64,000 nucleotides of DNA from Pediococcus stilesii (GTDB lineage: Bacteria > Bacillota > Bacilli > Lactobacillales > Lactobacillaceae), in assembly GCF_001437075.1 (NCBI RefSeq), contig NZ_JQBX01000007.1:209-64208 (forward strand), given 5' to 3'. Within the stretch, counting starts at the first letter, position 1, and the number at the start of each line of letters is the position of its first letter. This document shows, in pieces, positions 1 through 8,119 of the stretch. Position numbers and translations under genes: made by a program. The notes beneath the pieces are model-generated. The model was not told the DNA's origin. It saw only the letters and a program-made list of their open reading frames with translations, and made no database searches.

Positions 1-87
1 TTTGATTTATCACGACTCTTTTCTAATTTTGTTAACCAATTGGGGCCATCTCTAAACCCGCATTTAGGTTCTGAAGTTCATTTTTTG

Positions 88-777
88 TTATAAATCAATT
101 GCTGCTTTAGTTAAAATCCCATCATTAATTTCAAACATTTGATCTGCAAATGCTCGTAGTCTTAAATCGTGGGTAACAATTACCACTGCTTTATTTCGCT
201 CATGAGCCAAATCAGAAAAAAGTTTCCCAACTTCCTCTACACGCGCACTATCTAACGCCGCCGTTGGTTCATCCGCTAAGATAATTGACGGATCAGGGTA
301 TAGCGCTCGAGCAATTGCGACTCGCTGCTGCTGGCCTCCCGATAATTCCGTTGGATACTTATTAATTAAGTCATCAATTCCCAGCTGTTTCAGTAAGGTA
401 TTCAATTCCTCAGTTGATAAATTATTATTTTTTTTAACTTTATCAACCAACTTAAACTGATCCCTGACCGTTAAAAACGGTAATAAATGGTAATTCTGTA
501 AAACAAATCCAATATCATTCAGTCTTAATTTTTCAAGTTCTTTACGCGAACTATCATGATAATTTTGATTATTAACCTTAACTGATCCACTTGTGGGGGT
601 TCGCAACCCTCCAGCAATGGTTAGAAACGTACTCTTTCCTGAACCACTTGGGCCAATAATTAAACTTAAAGTTCCCGGTTCAGCTTTGAAGTTCACATCA
701 TGCAAAACATGAACTTCAGCGATACCTTTCCCATAAATTTGGTTTATGTCGCTCATTTCAATCGCAGTTGTCATCAT
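88..777 (-). CDS. ABC transporter ATP-binding protein (MacB/LolD-type)
   Basis: This 229-residue ATPase powers the FtsX-type permease encoded just upstream. Walker A (GPSGSGKST, residues 42-50), the ABC signature LSGGQQQR (from residue 145) and Walker B (IILADEP, from residue 165) are all intact, so it should hydrolyse ATP. Its start lies directly after the permease stop, which implies translational coupling. Such pairs often export antimicrobial peptides or lipophilic compounds. The substrate is not visible from sequence. A TetR-family regulator heads the operon, which suggests induction by a small molecule. Confidence 0.9.
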   Translation of the reverse strand: MMTTAIEMSDINQIYGKGIAEVHVLHDVNFKAEPGTLSLIIGPSGSGKSTFLTIAGGLRTPTSGSVKVNNQNYHDSSRKELEKLRLNDIGFVLQNYHLLPFLTVRDQFKLVDKVKKNNNLSTEELNTLLKQLGIDDLINKYPTELSGGQQQRVAIARALYPDPSIILADEPTAALDSARVEEVGKLFSDLAHERNKAVVIVTHDLRLRAFADQMFEINDGILTKAAIDL

Positions 778-1836
778 TTACCCTCCAATCACACTCACTG
801 GATCCACTTTTATAACGCTTCGAATTGGTAATAGTCCCCCAAGCAACGCCGTGACCATTAGACCTGCTCCTACAGCTGCTAATGCTGGAATATCGAAAGC
901 CATTGGTACCGCCGCTGGCATAGTGAACGCAGTAATTGTCGTTAAAATGGCACCAATAATTACTCCACCAAGTACCAAGATTAAAGACTGCGCAATCGTA
1001 CTCCAAACTAGTACGCGACTAGGAATCCCTTGGGCTCTCAAAACAGCATAATTAGGTAATTTTTGAATAGTTAAAATATAAAGGAAGATCGCAATTACGA
1101 TTAAAGAAATTACCATTAAAAATCCAATCATTAACGAGAAAGTCATATTTTGAGCGGAATAACCTGGTAGTTTTTCAATAAAAGCATTGGTTGTATAAGC
1201 CTTCAGTGGTGTACTAACATCCAACTTTTTAGTTTTTGAAACAATCGCGCTTGCTTCGGTTTGTGGTAATGCGTGTTTTAATGTTCTCCAATCGGATAAA
1301 CTTCCATAGATTACCGGTGCGATATTAAGTTTTGCATTATGTGTAAAACCAACAATTTTATAAGCAACGTCGTCATTATTCAATTTAATTTTGTCATTTA
1401 ATTTATACCCGGATTGCTCAAATTTGTCATCGACAACCACTTCATGACTTTTTTTCATTTTATGTCCACTAGTCAATTTTAGATTTTTAGCAATGAATTG
1501 ATTGTTGTCAATTCCTAGAAATGTTGAAGATATCTTGTCGTGCTGACCTTCTTTAGCAACTACTGAAATTTGTCCGATCAAAGCATCCTTGCCGGTTAAA
1601 CCTTGGTCTTTAACTTGTTTATCGGTAATCAACGACTGACTCAAGTTGACGTTTGCGTCTTGATTCAAAACGACCGTATTGACATTCCAAGAATTAATCG
1701 CGTCCGTATTTTGTCGAGCAAGTCCAAGCGCTAAACTAGTTAAAATGAAAATAAGATAACTAATTAAGACAATCATTCCAATGATTAAGCTATACCTTAG
1801 TTTCTCTCGCTTAATTTCCTTTAAAGCTAAAAACAT
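778..1836 (-). CDS. FtsX-like ABC transporter permease
   Basis: This is the membrane partner of the adjacent ATPase, about 352 residues. It has one N-terminal membrane segment (SLIIGMIVLISYLIFILT), a large extracytoplasmic domain of about 190 residues, and three C-terminal membrane segments, the MacB/FtsX layout. The start at MFLALKEIKREK was chosen because GGAGG lies 7 nt upstream of that ATG. A longer reading frame would overlap the regulator gene. The protein ends in an RSVIKVDPVSVIGG-like tail typical of FtsX permeases. Substrate unknown. Confidence 0.87.
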   Translation of the reverse strand: MFLALKEIKREKLRYSLIIGMIVLISYLIFILTSLALGLARQNTDAINSWNVNTVVLNQDANVNLSQSLITDKQVKDQGLTGKDALIGQISVVAKEGQHDKISSTFLGIDNNQFIAKNLKLTSGHKMKKSHEVVVDDKFEQSGYKLNDKIKLNNDDVAYKIVGFTHNAKLNIAPVIYGSLSDWRTLKHALPQTEASAIVSKTKKLDVSTPLKAYTTNAFIEKLPGYSAQNMTFSLMIGFLMVISLIVIAIFLYILTIQKLPNYAVLRAQGIPSRVLVWSTIAQSLILVLGGVIIGAILTTITAFTMPAAVPMAFDIPALAAVGAGLMVTALLGGLLPIRSVIKVDPVSVIGG

Positions 1837-1838
1837 AC

Positions 1839-2345
1839 CTATCCCTCCAATTGTTTCAACGCCCATGCAAGCTGTTGAAATCTTTTTTCCGCCGTTTCCG
1901 GTTGTACTAGCGCTCCTCGCAGAGTGTCATGCACCAAAGTAATCCTCGCCCACTGAAGTTCAGAATTTGCTTCAATCGGTAAAACTAGCCGTGAAACATA
2001 GGACTCATTATGCAAATAGTGCATTTGCATTAGCTGATAATAGTCACTATTTTCTGCCCCTTTAACAAATTCACGTGTCTGCTGAACAAAGTCCGTCGCA
2101 TTCGCCAAATCTTTTGTATGTAGATTTTGATGGATATTTCTAATCGCAATTTTGTATATATACCTGTATGCATCTGGCAAATCCTTAAAATAATTATAAA
2201 AAGCGCCTCGTGAAATACCAGCAACCTTAACGATTCTAGCGACCTGCGCTTCTGCAACTGGATGAAGCGTGAACTCTTTCAAAAGCGCCCATTCAATTGC
2301 ATTCTGTTTTTCCGATTTAAGTCTTGCAATTCTTTCCCAAACCAT
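1839..2345 (-). CDS. TetR/AcrR-family transcriptional regulator
   Basis: The N-terminal helix-turn-helix contains AEAQVARIVKVAGISRGAFYNYFKD, described here by its key part ISRGAFYNYF, the recognition-helix pattern of TetR repressors. The C-terminal ligand domain is not assignable. The start MVWERIARL is supported by GGGGGAAATAAA before the ATG. A further upstream in-frame ATG lies inside the palindromic operator and is less likely. The gene is first in an operon with the ABC permease and ATPase, so it probably represses its own operon through the two TGACAnnnTGTCA palindromes upstream. Confidence 0.88.
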   Translation of the reverse strand: MVWERIARLKSEKQNAIEWALLKEFTLHPVAEAQVARIVKVAGISRGAFYNYFKDLPDAYRYIYKIAIRNIHQNLHTKDLANATDFVQQTREFVKGAENSDYYQLMQMHYLHNESYVSRLVLPIEANSELQWARITLVHDTLRGALVQPETAEKRFQQLAWALKQLEG

Positions 2346-2366
2346 TTTATTTCCCCCAATAAAAAA

Positions 2367-2414
2367 TGACACCATGTCAATATGGTAAGAATACCATAAA
2401 GTGACAGAGTGTCA
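2367..2414 (-). promoter_or_regulatory. Promoter with paired TetR-type operators
   Basis: On the minus strand TTGACA and TATTCT are separated by 16 bp. Two palindromes of the form TGACAnnnTGTCA (2367-2379 and 2402-2414) are 35 bp apart. A perfect 7-bp inverted repeat TATGGTA/TACCATA (2381-2398) lies between them. The outer palindrome overlaps the -35 box, so occupancy should block transcription. Binding by the TetR gene product is inferred. Confidence 0.7.
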
Positions 2415-2425
2415 ATTATTAAACC

Positions 2426-3910
2426 TTACTTTTCAAAATTAATTATTTTAGTTCCGACTTTTTCAACAAATTCGCGATCGTGGTCAATCATTAGTAGCGT
2501 TGGTTTTACTTTTAAAATGACATCTTGGACCTGTTCACGTGTGATTACATCCAGATAGTTGAGCGGTTCATCCCAAATATAAATATTTGCGTGCTCACAA
2601 AGAGAGCGCGCTAACGCAATTTTACGTTTTTGTCCCATACTCATTTGTTCAATTCGCTTATCAAATAAATCTCGCTCAAAACCAAGTTTCCTTAACATGG
2701 CAAGTAAATCTTGAACTTCGATATTTTTTTCGGCAGCAAATTCAGCAATTGTTCCGTGAATTTGATCAAAATTCTGCGGTAGATATGATACTGAAATATT
2801 TTGCCGCAATTTAACGTTGCCAGATTTAATAACCGCCCGATTTCCCAATATTGCAGAAATCAGCGTCGATTTACCAGCTCCGTTTTCGCCCTTCAATATC
2901 ACCCGATCGCCTTTTTTTACAGTTAAACTAATTGGTGAATTTAGTATGTTAGAACCTCTTTGTAAAATGACCTCTTTGACTTCGATTAACGCATTTCCCT
3001 GTGGTCCGGTGTATGGTTCGTAATTCAATTTAAGTTCATCCTGAACTTCAATATTCTGAAGTAGCTTCCTTTTACTTTCAACTTTTTGTTCCGCACGGTC
3101 ACGAATGTTCAATGCTTTACTCATCACTTTAGCGGCCTTATGACCAACAAATCCCTTATCGGCGGCTCCAATTTTTTCTTTTTCGGTTGCTTTAGACCAC
3201 TCTTGTTTTTGTCGCGCCGCCCTCTCAAGCTTTTTAATATCTTTCTTTAAATTTTCTTTCTGATTTAATTCACGTTGATCGGCGTTTTTTCTTTCGGTTG
3301 CCCAAGTTTCATAATTTCCTTGAAAGCTACTAATCTGCGCTCGATCAATTGAAATAACATGATCAATTACTTGGTTTAAAAAATGTCGATCGTGGCTAAT
3401 TACGATAAAACCTCTTTTTTGTTTCAAATAGGTAGCAAGCTTTTCGCGTCCCTCATCATCCAGATGGTTTGTCGGCTCATCAATCAATTGAAATGAGTCC
3501 TGGTCGGCAAACATTGCCGCTAATAGTGCCTTAGTTTTTTGTCCGGGACTCAATGAATTATATTTTCGATTCAGTAATTCCTCGTCTAGGCCGATTTGTT
3601 CCATCTCACGCTCGACCTCCCAAAAGTTGGAATAATCCCGATTCGTCACGTTCATTAGAGTCTTTTCTAAAGTTTCATTTTCATTTTCAATCTTTGCTGG
3701 AAAGTAATTCAGTTTTAAATTGGTTTCAACACTACCCTGATATTCTACTTGCCCCTGCAAAATTCGCATTAACGTGGTTTTTCCTCGACCATTTCGACCA
3801 ATCAGACCCAGTTTCCACGATCCGTCAATTTCTAGATTTACATTCTTAAAAATTGGTTTTACTTGATTATCATAATTAAAGCTTATATTTTTTAGACGTA
3901 TTATTCCCAT
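2426..3910 (-). CDS. ABC-F ribosome-protection ATPase, Lsa/Vga-like
   Basis: This 494-residue protein has two ABC domains and no membrane segment. Domain 1 carries GRNGRGKTT, LSPGQ and LIDEPTNHLD. Domain 2 carries GENGAGKST, MSMGQKRK and WDEPLNYLD. A charged helical linker (about residues 200-290) lies between them. WDEPLNYLD is characteristic of the antibiotic-resistance ABC-F group (Lsa, Vga, Sal) that displaces lincosamides, streptogramins A and pleuromutilins from the ribosome. The 5' leader has a short peptide ORF and a terminator, as expected for an antibiotic-induced member. Which drugs it protects against cannot be read from sequence. Confidence 0.85.
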   Translation of the reverse strand: MGIIRLKNISFNYDNQVKPIFKNVNLEIDGSWKLGLIGRNGRGKTTLMRILQGQVEYQGSVETNLKLNYFPAKIENENETLEKTLMNVTNRDYSNFWEVEREMEQIGLDEELLNRKYNSLSPGQKTKALLAAMFADQDSFQLIDEPTNHLDDEGREKLATYLKQKRGFIVISHDRHFLNQVIDHVISIDRAQISSFQGNYETWATERKNADQRELNQKENLKKDIKKLERAARQKQEWSKATEKEKIGAADKGFVGHKAAKVMSKALNIRDRAEQKVESKRKLLQNIEVQDELKLNYEPYTGPQGNALIEVKEVILQRGSNILNSPISLTVKKGDRVILKGENGAGKSTLISAILGNRAVIKSGNVKLRQNISVSYLPQNFDQIHGTIAEFAAEKNIEVQDLLAMLRKLGFERDLFDKRIEQMSMGQKRKIALARSLCEHANIYIWDEPLNYLDVITREQVQDVILKVKPTLLMIDHDREFVEKVGTKIINFEK

Positions 3911-3951
3911 TTATTTGTCCTCCGTCTCTCGAGGAGTAGCTTTTAAGCAAT

Positions 3952-3983
3952 AAAAAAAGCACTAGGTGTGCAGTTCCTAGCGC
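3952..3983 (-). terminator. Attenuator terminator in the ABC-F leader
   Basis: On the minus strand GCGCTAGG and CCTAGTGC pair through 8 bp (one G-U) and are followed by seven T residues. The hairpin lies about 40 nt upstream of the ABC-F start, inside its own leader. It therefore most likely acts as a regulated premature terminator. Confidence 0.75.
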
Positions 3984-4051
3984 AGTACAAAAGTGCATAA
4001 TACCAATAAGAATTTATTTTACGGCAAGCACATTGAACTGGTTCAAAAACT

Positions 4052-4184
4052 ACAAACTACTCCCGAAAATTAAGAAATCGTCATTTCCAAATTCCCAAAA
4101 AATTAGTTTGTAATCTTCAATCCCATCAACATCCCTTCCTTAATAAACTAGCCTCATGATAACAATGGTTGCGCTTTTTTTCAA
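4052..4184 (-). promoter_or_regulatory. ABC-F promoter and leader-peptide attenuator region
   Basis: On the minus strand, TTGAAA (4179-4184) and TATCAT (4156-4161) are spaced by 17 bp. An SD-preceded mini-ORF (4103-4126, MGLKITN) follows. A perfect 8-bp inverted repeat, ACAAACTA/TAGTTTGT (4104-4111 with 4052-4059), overlaps the last codons of that ORF. A ribosome stalled by drug on the mini-ORF would break this hairpin and could change whether the downstream terminator forms. The architecture is seen; the mechanism is inferred from known ABC-F resistance leaders. Confidence 0.65.
4103..4126 (-). CDS. Seven-residue leader peptide MGLKITN
   Basis: The ORF reads MGLKITN then TAA. It is preceded by AAGGAAGG seven nt before the ATG and lies between the promoter and the attenuator terminator of the ABC-F gene. 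Resistance ABC-F leaders often encode such short peptides, on which antibiotic-bound ribosomes stall. The peptide probably has no function beyond sensing. Confidence 0.55.
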   Translation of the reverse strand: MGLKITN

Positions 4185-4285
4185 GAATATTGTTAATTTG
4201 TAACATAGCGATAATAATATACACGCAAAATCAATCCATTTGTCATAATTTATCAAATTATTTTTATTATTTTATTTAAACAATT

Positions 4286-5020
4286 TTACCTGATCCATAG
4301 TAGCACTCCAAAAATAATCAATGCTCCATAAATAATTTTAATTGCCCGCGCTGCGTCGACTCGTCGCACTAACCAATTTCCAAACGGAACCACTATAAAA
4401 AGTCCCGGAATAACAAGTACCAACAATTCGATGGCATTAATTGACCAAAATCCGGCTGAAATGTGGCTAATCACTACCAAAATCCCCACGCATAAAAAAT
4501 GGGCCTGTAAAATTGCTCGTAATTGTTTTGCCGACCACCTCTTGAGTGTCCCATAAACCGCAACCGGAACACCATGACTGTTATATGCGCTGCCCAATGC
4601 ACCAGAAATTATTCCTGCAAGATAATCAAACCCATTGTTCGACAGGTGTGGTTGACTGATTCGTCCTGAAAAGCTGTACCACAAACTGTATGTGCCATAG
4701 ATAATTAAAAAGGTTCCAAGCCCTCGTAGCACCAGGATTGATGGAACCGTCTTTACTAAGACAATTCCAAGCGGGACACCAATTAGTGACCCCGTTACCA
4801 GCCGACGAACCGCCCTAAAATCAATATGTCGCCACTCGCGGATTGTCGCTGGTAGGGCCACCAATAATCCTACCGCACCGATTAAGGCTGTACTCGTCTT
4901 TAAATCAAAGCTTATTAAAGCTAATAGTGGCATTGATATTAACGCCTCGCCAAATCCAAAAACCGTTCGGACAAGTGTGCCGATCCAGACAATCAAAAAT
5001 ACCCCTATAATAGTTAACAT
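4286..5020 (-). CDS. TauE/SafE-family membrane transporter
   Basis: This 244-residue protein is almost entirely hydrophobic with about eight membrane segments. The conserved N-terminal pattern includes GTLVRTVFGFGEALISMPLL-like residues (key part FGFGEALISMPLL) and ends in a short tail. It matches the TauE/SafE/YfcA family, which exports sulfite, sulfonates or related anions. GAGG lies 7 nt before the ATG. It is a single gene. Substrate specificity cannot be assigned. Confidence 0.82.
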   Translation of the reverse strand: MLTIIGVFLIVWIGTLVRTVFGFGEALISMPLLALISFDLKTSTALIGAVGLLVALPATIREWRHIDFRAVRRLVTGSLIGVPLGIVLVKTVPSILVLRGLGTFLIIYGTYSLWYSFSGRISQPHLSNNGFDYLAGIISGALGSAYNSHGVPVAVYGTLKRWSAKQLRAILQAHFLCVGILVVISHISAGFWSINAIELLVLVIPGLFIVVPFGNWLVRRVDAARAIKIIYGALIIFGVLLWIR

Positions 5021-5122
5021 TTCAATTCCTCATTTCATATTTACACATCTAATTTTACTGAGAAATTTCAATGTACACAATGCTTCGCTCAACTTAAAGT
5101 AGACTGTCTTAAGATTTTATCT

Positions 5123-5560
5123 TTATGATAACTGCTTTTCCAAAACCTTCGCTGGGACGTCATCTTCAAAGAATACTTCGGATACTACCTTATATCCCTG
5201 TCGCTCATAAAATGGAATTGCATCAATTTCACCATGGATGAGCGACTTGGTTGCTCCTTGCGCCATCCCATAATCTTCAATCGCACGCAAGACGATCGCC
5301 CCGTAGCCTTTTCGTCGAGCCACCTTCATGGTTGCAATTCGACCTGGTCGAACTGTCTGCTTAATTTTTTCATACCGCGCAGTAGCAACTGGATGAAACT
5401 TATCTTCATATGCTACCGCATAGATGGTCTCATCTGTGTCTTTTTGATCAAATTCATCTTCTCGAGCTATTTTTCGCTCTGTTACAAAAACTGATTGACG
5501 GATTGCCAACGCAGCAGCCCGATTCCATTTTTGATTTCCGATAACTACCTCAATTGCCAT
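5123..5560 (-). CDS. GNAT-family N-acetyltransferase
   Basis: This 145-residue single-domain protein fits the acetyl-CoA-binding GNAT fold. Core strands include HPVATARYEK and the acetyl-CoA loop region VARRKGYGAIVLRAIEDYG. The C-terminal strand contains GEIDAIPFYERQGYKVVSE, in which the FYERQGY motif is typical. The start MAIEVVIG was chosen because GGAG lies 9 nt upstream; an upstream TTG sits too close to the SD. Substrate unknown. Confidence 0.85.
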   Translation of the reverse strand: MAIEVVIGNQKWNRAAALAIRQSVFVTERKIAREDEFDQKDTDETIYAVAYEDKFHPVATARYEKIKQTVRPGRIATMKVARRKGYGAIVLRAIEDYGMAQGATKSLIHGEIDAIPFYERQGYKVVSEVFFEDDVPAKVLEKQLS

Positions 5561-5643
5561 TGTAATCAACTCCAGTAGAACAGGATTTTTCCCAATTATA
5601 TCACGAACTTATTTCAATAAATTCCCATTTTCAGAATCTGACC

Positions 5644-5659
5644 TGTTTCACGTGAAACT
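5644..5659. promoter_or_regulatory. parS: parS centromere site
   Basis: TGTTTCACGTGAAACT matches the bacterial parS consensus TGTTTCACGTGAAACA at 15 of 16 positions. It lies about 22 kb left of oriC, where ParB/Spo0J loads in Firmicutes. No parA or parB gene is in the window. Confidence 0.88.
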
Positions 5660-5676
5660 TATTTTTCTACTTCATT

Positions 5677-5716
5677 TGAAGTTCATTTTTTGCTTAATCA
5701 ACAATTATGAACTTCA
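5677..5716. repeat. Inverted pair of TGAASTTCA nonamers
   Basis: TGAAGTTCAT (from 5677) and ATGAACTTCA (to 5716) form a 10-bp inverted repeat around a 20-nt spacer. The pair lies between divergent genes and 17 bp from parS. It is an intergenic example of the nonamer that recurs through the window. Confidence 0.8.
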
Positions 5717-5785
5717 GAATGGCGGTTCTTGTCTCTTTTCTTACTCCGAAATACGTTATAATAATCGAATAAGGAGTTGAGAATT

Positions 5786-6154
5786 TTGTATATTTTTACC
5801 GCTTCATTAGTTTTTATTATTGCGCTTGAACATTTTGCCATTATGGGACTAGAAATGCTTGGATCGGACGCATTACTCGCTAAAAGCTTTGATATTTCAG
5901 TCGATGAAGTTAAACGTCCTGTGCTAAGAACCGCCCTCGCTAATCAAGGTATGTATAACGGTTTTGTCGCTTTGGCACTCTTTTTAGCAATTTTCATTCC
6001 CACCGGAGTAATTATGAAGGTAATGGTTGCCTACTTTTTAACCTGTATTGTAATATTGGCCGCCTACGGAGCGATTACTGTTTCTAAAAAGATATTTATA
6101 TTTCAGGGCCTTCCTGCCATGATTACGTTACTGCTATCTTTATTTTTTCTGTGA
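5786..6154 (+). CDS. DUF1304-family small membrane protein
   Basis: This protein of about 122 residues has four predicted membrane segments. The N-terminal pattern LEHFAIMGLEMLGSDA and central ANQGMYNGFVALAL fit the DUF1304 family, whose function is unknown. The TTG at 5786 is preferred as start because AAGGAG lies 9 nt before it. The in-frame TTG nine bases earlier directly abuts that SD. The gene is monocistronic and followed by the brnQ leader. Confidence 0.8.
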   Translation: MYIFTASLVFIIALEHFAIMGLEMLGSDALLAKSFDISVDEVKRPVLRTALANQGMYNGFVALALFLAIFIPTGVIMKVMVAYFLTCIVILAAYGAITVSKKIFIFQGLPAMITLLLSLFFL

Positions 6155-6216
6155 CAAAAATTATCAATACCAATCCGACAATTTTCACGTGCCACTAAAA
6201 AATCAAAAATTTACCC

Positions 6217-6245
6217 TTGACATCTAATTTAATCATGCCTATTAT
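6217..6245 (+). promoter_or_regulatory. Promoter of the brnQ T-box leader
   Basis: Consensus TTGACA (6217-6222) and TATTAT (6240-6245) are spaced by exactly 17 bp. Transcription should begin near 6252, at the 5' end of the T-box leader. Confidence 0.8.
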
Positions 6246-6251
6246 GATAAA

Positions 6252-6530
6252 CAAATTAGAAACGCGTTGAGAAAGTTAAGTAGTTATTTCCAATTCCAGA
6301 AAGCGAGCTTCGTTTGGTGAGAGGAAGCAGGTAATGATTTAACGAAAATCCCTTTTGAGCGATGTACCGAAATTAAGTAACGTACATTGGGCACACCCAT
6401 TACAGTGTTAGCGTATCGCTTTTTAGCCGTACGTGAAAAGGTTTATTTAGTGATAAATTAACAACATTAAGGTGGTACCGTGCAAAGCACCCTTAAATCA
6501 AGTTCGATTTGATTTAAGGGTGTTTTTTAT
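6252..6530 (+). ncRNA. T-box leader, probable Ile specifier, controlling brnQ
   Basis: The T-box sequence AAGGTGGTACCGTG is at 6469-6482. It is followed by a terminator formed by CACCCTTAAATCAA and its complement and a T run (6488-6528). The Stem I elements GAGAAAG and GGTGAGAG are present. In the specifier region, aacGAAAATCcc puts the likely codon ATC (Ile) at 6348-6350. Uncharged tRNA should stabilise the antiterminator and turn on the branched-chain amino acid carrier. The specifier was read by alignment to the usual GAA-N-codon layout and is the least certain part. Confidence 0.88.
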
Positions 6531-6557
6531 TTACATAATTTTTAAGGAGGTGAGGTT

Positions 6558-6668
6558 TTGGACTCTCAGATTGGTCCGATTCAAATTCAAAGGACGATGA
6601 TTTTTAAATCTAATTTTAATAAAAATAAATTTAACCATTGGAGGATTTTTTATGGAAGAACTACATGA
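6558..6668 (+). CDS. Possible 36-codon leader ORF overlapping brnQ
   Basis: A TTG codon is preceded by an unusually strong SD (AAGGAGGTGAGG). It opens a 36-residue frame, beginning MDSQIGPIQIQ, that ends 14 nt inside brnQ in another frame. It lies after the T-box terminator. It could be a coupling leader or a chance SD. I do not recognise the peptide. Confidence 0.3.
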   Translation: MDSQIGPIQIQRTMIFKSNFNKNKFNHWRIFYGRTT

Positions 6669-8040
6669 TCTCAATTCAAAACCTTTATCTCTTAAAGATT
6701 ATTTGGTGGTAAGTTCGCTGTTATTTGGACTATTTTTCGGAGCCGGTAATTTAATTTTTCCTATTCATCTTGGTCAACTGGCTGGAGGCCATTGGACAAC
6801 TGCTGCACTTGGCTTCCTAGTTACGGCCGTCGTATTACCGTTATTATCCGTTTTAGCAGTCAGCGTAACGCGTTCAGAAGGTGTATATGATATTGGTAAA
6901 CCCCTTGGGCCAACTTTTGCACTTGTTTTTATGGTTTTAATTCATGCTACAATCGGTCCATTATTCGGAACTCCACGTACGGCTTCAGTTCCATTCTCAG
7001 TTGGCATACAACCATTGCTTCCCACCGACTGGGCGCAATGGGGATTACTAGCATTTTCAGCATTGTTTTTTGGTGCTGCGTTCCTGCTTTCTTATCGTGA
7101 ATCCAATATCATGGCCAGCGTTGGTAAAGTTTTAAATCCATTATTCTTATTGCTATTATTTTCTGTATTTTTGTTGGCCTTCGTCTCACCCATGGCAAAA
7201 GCCGGCCAACAAACCGCCACCTCTGAATACCAAAGTGCCGGTTTCTTTAACGGTTTTCTGCAAGGCTACAATACCATGGATGCCCTTGCCGGTTTAGCGT
7301 TTGGTGTTACCATCGTGACTGCCGTCCGGCAATTAGGAAAAACCACACCTAAAAGTAATGCTAGCGTTACCGCCAAAGCCGGCGTAATCGCTACCACAAT
7401 GATCGGGGTAATCTATGCCGTATTAATCTGGTTAGGCGCTACTACTCTAGGTCACTTCAAGATTTCCGCTGACGGTGGCGTTGCGTTTAACCAACTAGTT
7501 ACCTATTACCTTGGCAACGTTGGCCACGCCCTTTTAGCAACTCTTTTAACCGTTACCTGTCTCACAACAGCAATTGGGCTGGTTGCCGCATTTGCACAAG
7601 ATTTTCATAAACATTTTAGTAAGGTCAGTTATCATGCTTGGCTTGGATTCATGTGCGTTGCATCATTTTTAACTGCTAACTTTGGTTTGGACACTCTAAT
7701 CACTTGGTCTACTCCAGTCCTTATGTTTTTATATCCATTTACAATCACTTTAATTTTGCTGTCAATCTTCTCGCCACTTTTTAAACGAGATTCAGTTGTA
7801 TACGGCTTTGTTGTTGCTTTTACTCTAGTTCCTGCTTTCTTTGACATGATGGTATCTTTCCCTCCAGTTGTAAGTCAAAGCGCTCTAGGTAAAACTGTTG
7901 CAACATTCCAGAACTACCTTCCTTTCGCCAATCTAGGAATGGATTGGATTGTTCCTGCAGTTATCGGACTTGTTTTAGGTCTCACCGTTCATTTTCTTCG
8001 TCCGGTAATGGAAAAGTCAGCTTCAAAAGTAGAAAATTAA
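6652..8040 (+). CDS. brnQ: Branched-chain amino acid:cation symporter BrnQ
   Basis: This 462-residue protein has about twelve membrane segments of the LIVCS family, which imports Ile, Leu and Val with Na+ or H+. The N-terminus has LFGLFFGAGNLIFPIHLG, the family's signature region, followed by a PFGTPRT-like segment (GPLFGTPRTASV). The start is set by TTGGAGG nine nt upstream. The T-box leader links expression to amino acid starvation, most likely isoleucine. A bidirectional terminator follows. Confidence 0.93.
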   Translation: MEELHDLNSKPLSLKDYLVVSSLLFGLFFGAGNLIFPIHLGQLAGGHWTTAALGFLVTAVVLPLLSVLAVSVTRSEGVYDIGKPLGPTFALVFMVLIHATIGPLFGTPRTASVPFSVGIQPLLPTDWAQWGLLAFSALFFGAAFLLSYRESNIMASVGKVLNPLFLLLLFSVFLLAFVSPMAKAGQQTATSEYQSAGFFNGFLQGYNTMDALAGLAFGVTIVTAVRQLGKTTPKSNASVTAKAGVIATTMIGVIYAVLIWLGATTLGHFKISADGGVAFNQLVTYYLGNVGHALLATLLTVTCLTTAIGLVAAFAQDFHKHFSKVSYHAWLGFMCVASFLTANFGLDTLITWSTPVLMFLYPFTITLILLSIFSPLFKRDSVVYGFVVAFTLVPAFFDMMVSFPPVVSQSALGKTVATFQNYLPFANLGMDWIVPAVIGLVLGLTVHFLRPVMEKSASKVEN

Positions 8041-8060
8041 ATTTAATGTTATGCTAATTA

Positions 8061-8106
8061 AAAATGGAATTCTAACAAAAGCATCGCCTGTTAGAATTCC
8101 ATTTTT
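8061..8106. terminator. Bidirectional terminator between brnQ and a small membrane protein gene
   Basis: AAAATGGAATTCTAACA and TGTTAGAATTCCATTTTT form a perfect stem of 17 bp with A and T tracts at its two ends. It can therefore end both the brnQ transcript and the convergent minus-strand transcript. Confidence 0.85.
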
Positions 8107-8119
8107 AGTTGATTTTTTA

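Noticed and set aside
1-87. Possible partial gene at the left edge
   Set aside because: Frames on both strands are short and closed; only one TGAASTTCA copy is present.
5677-5716. Inverted nonamer pair as an intrinsic terminator
   Set aside because: It lies between divergently transcribed genes, the loop is 20 nt and no T run follows a GC-rich stem.
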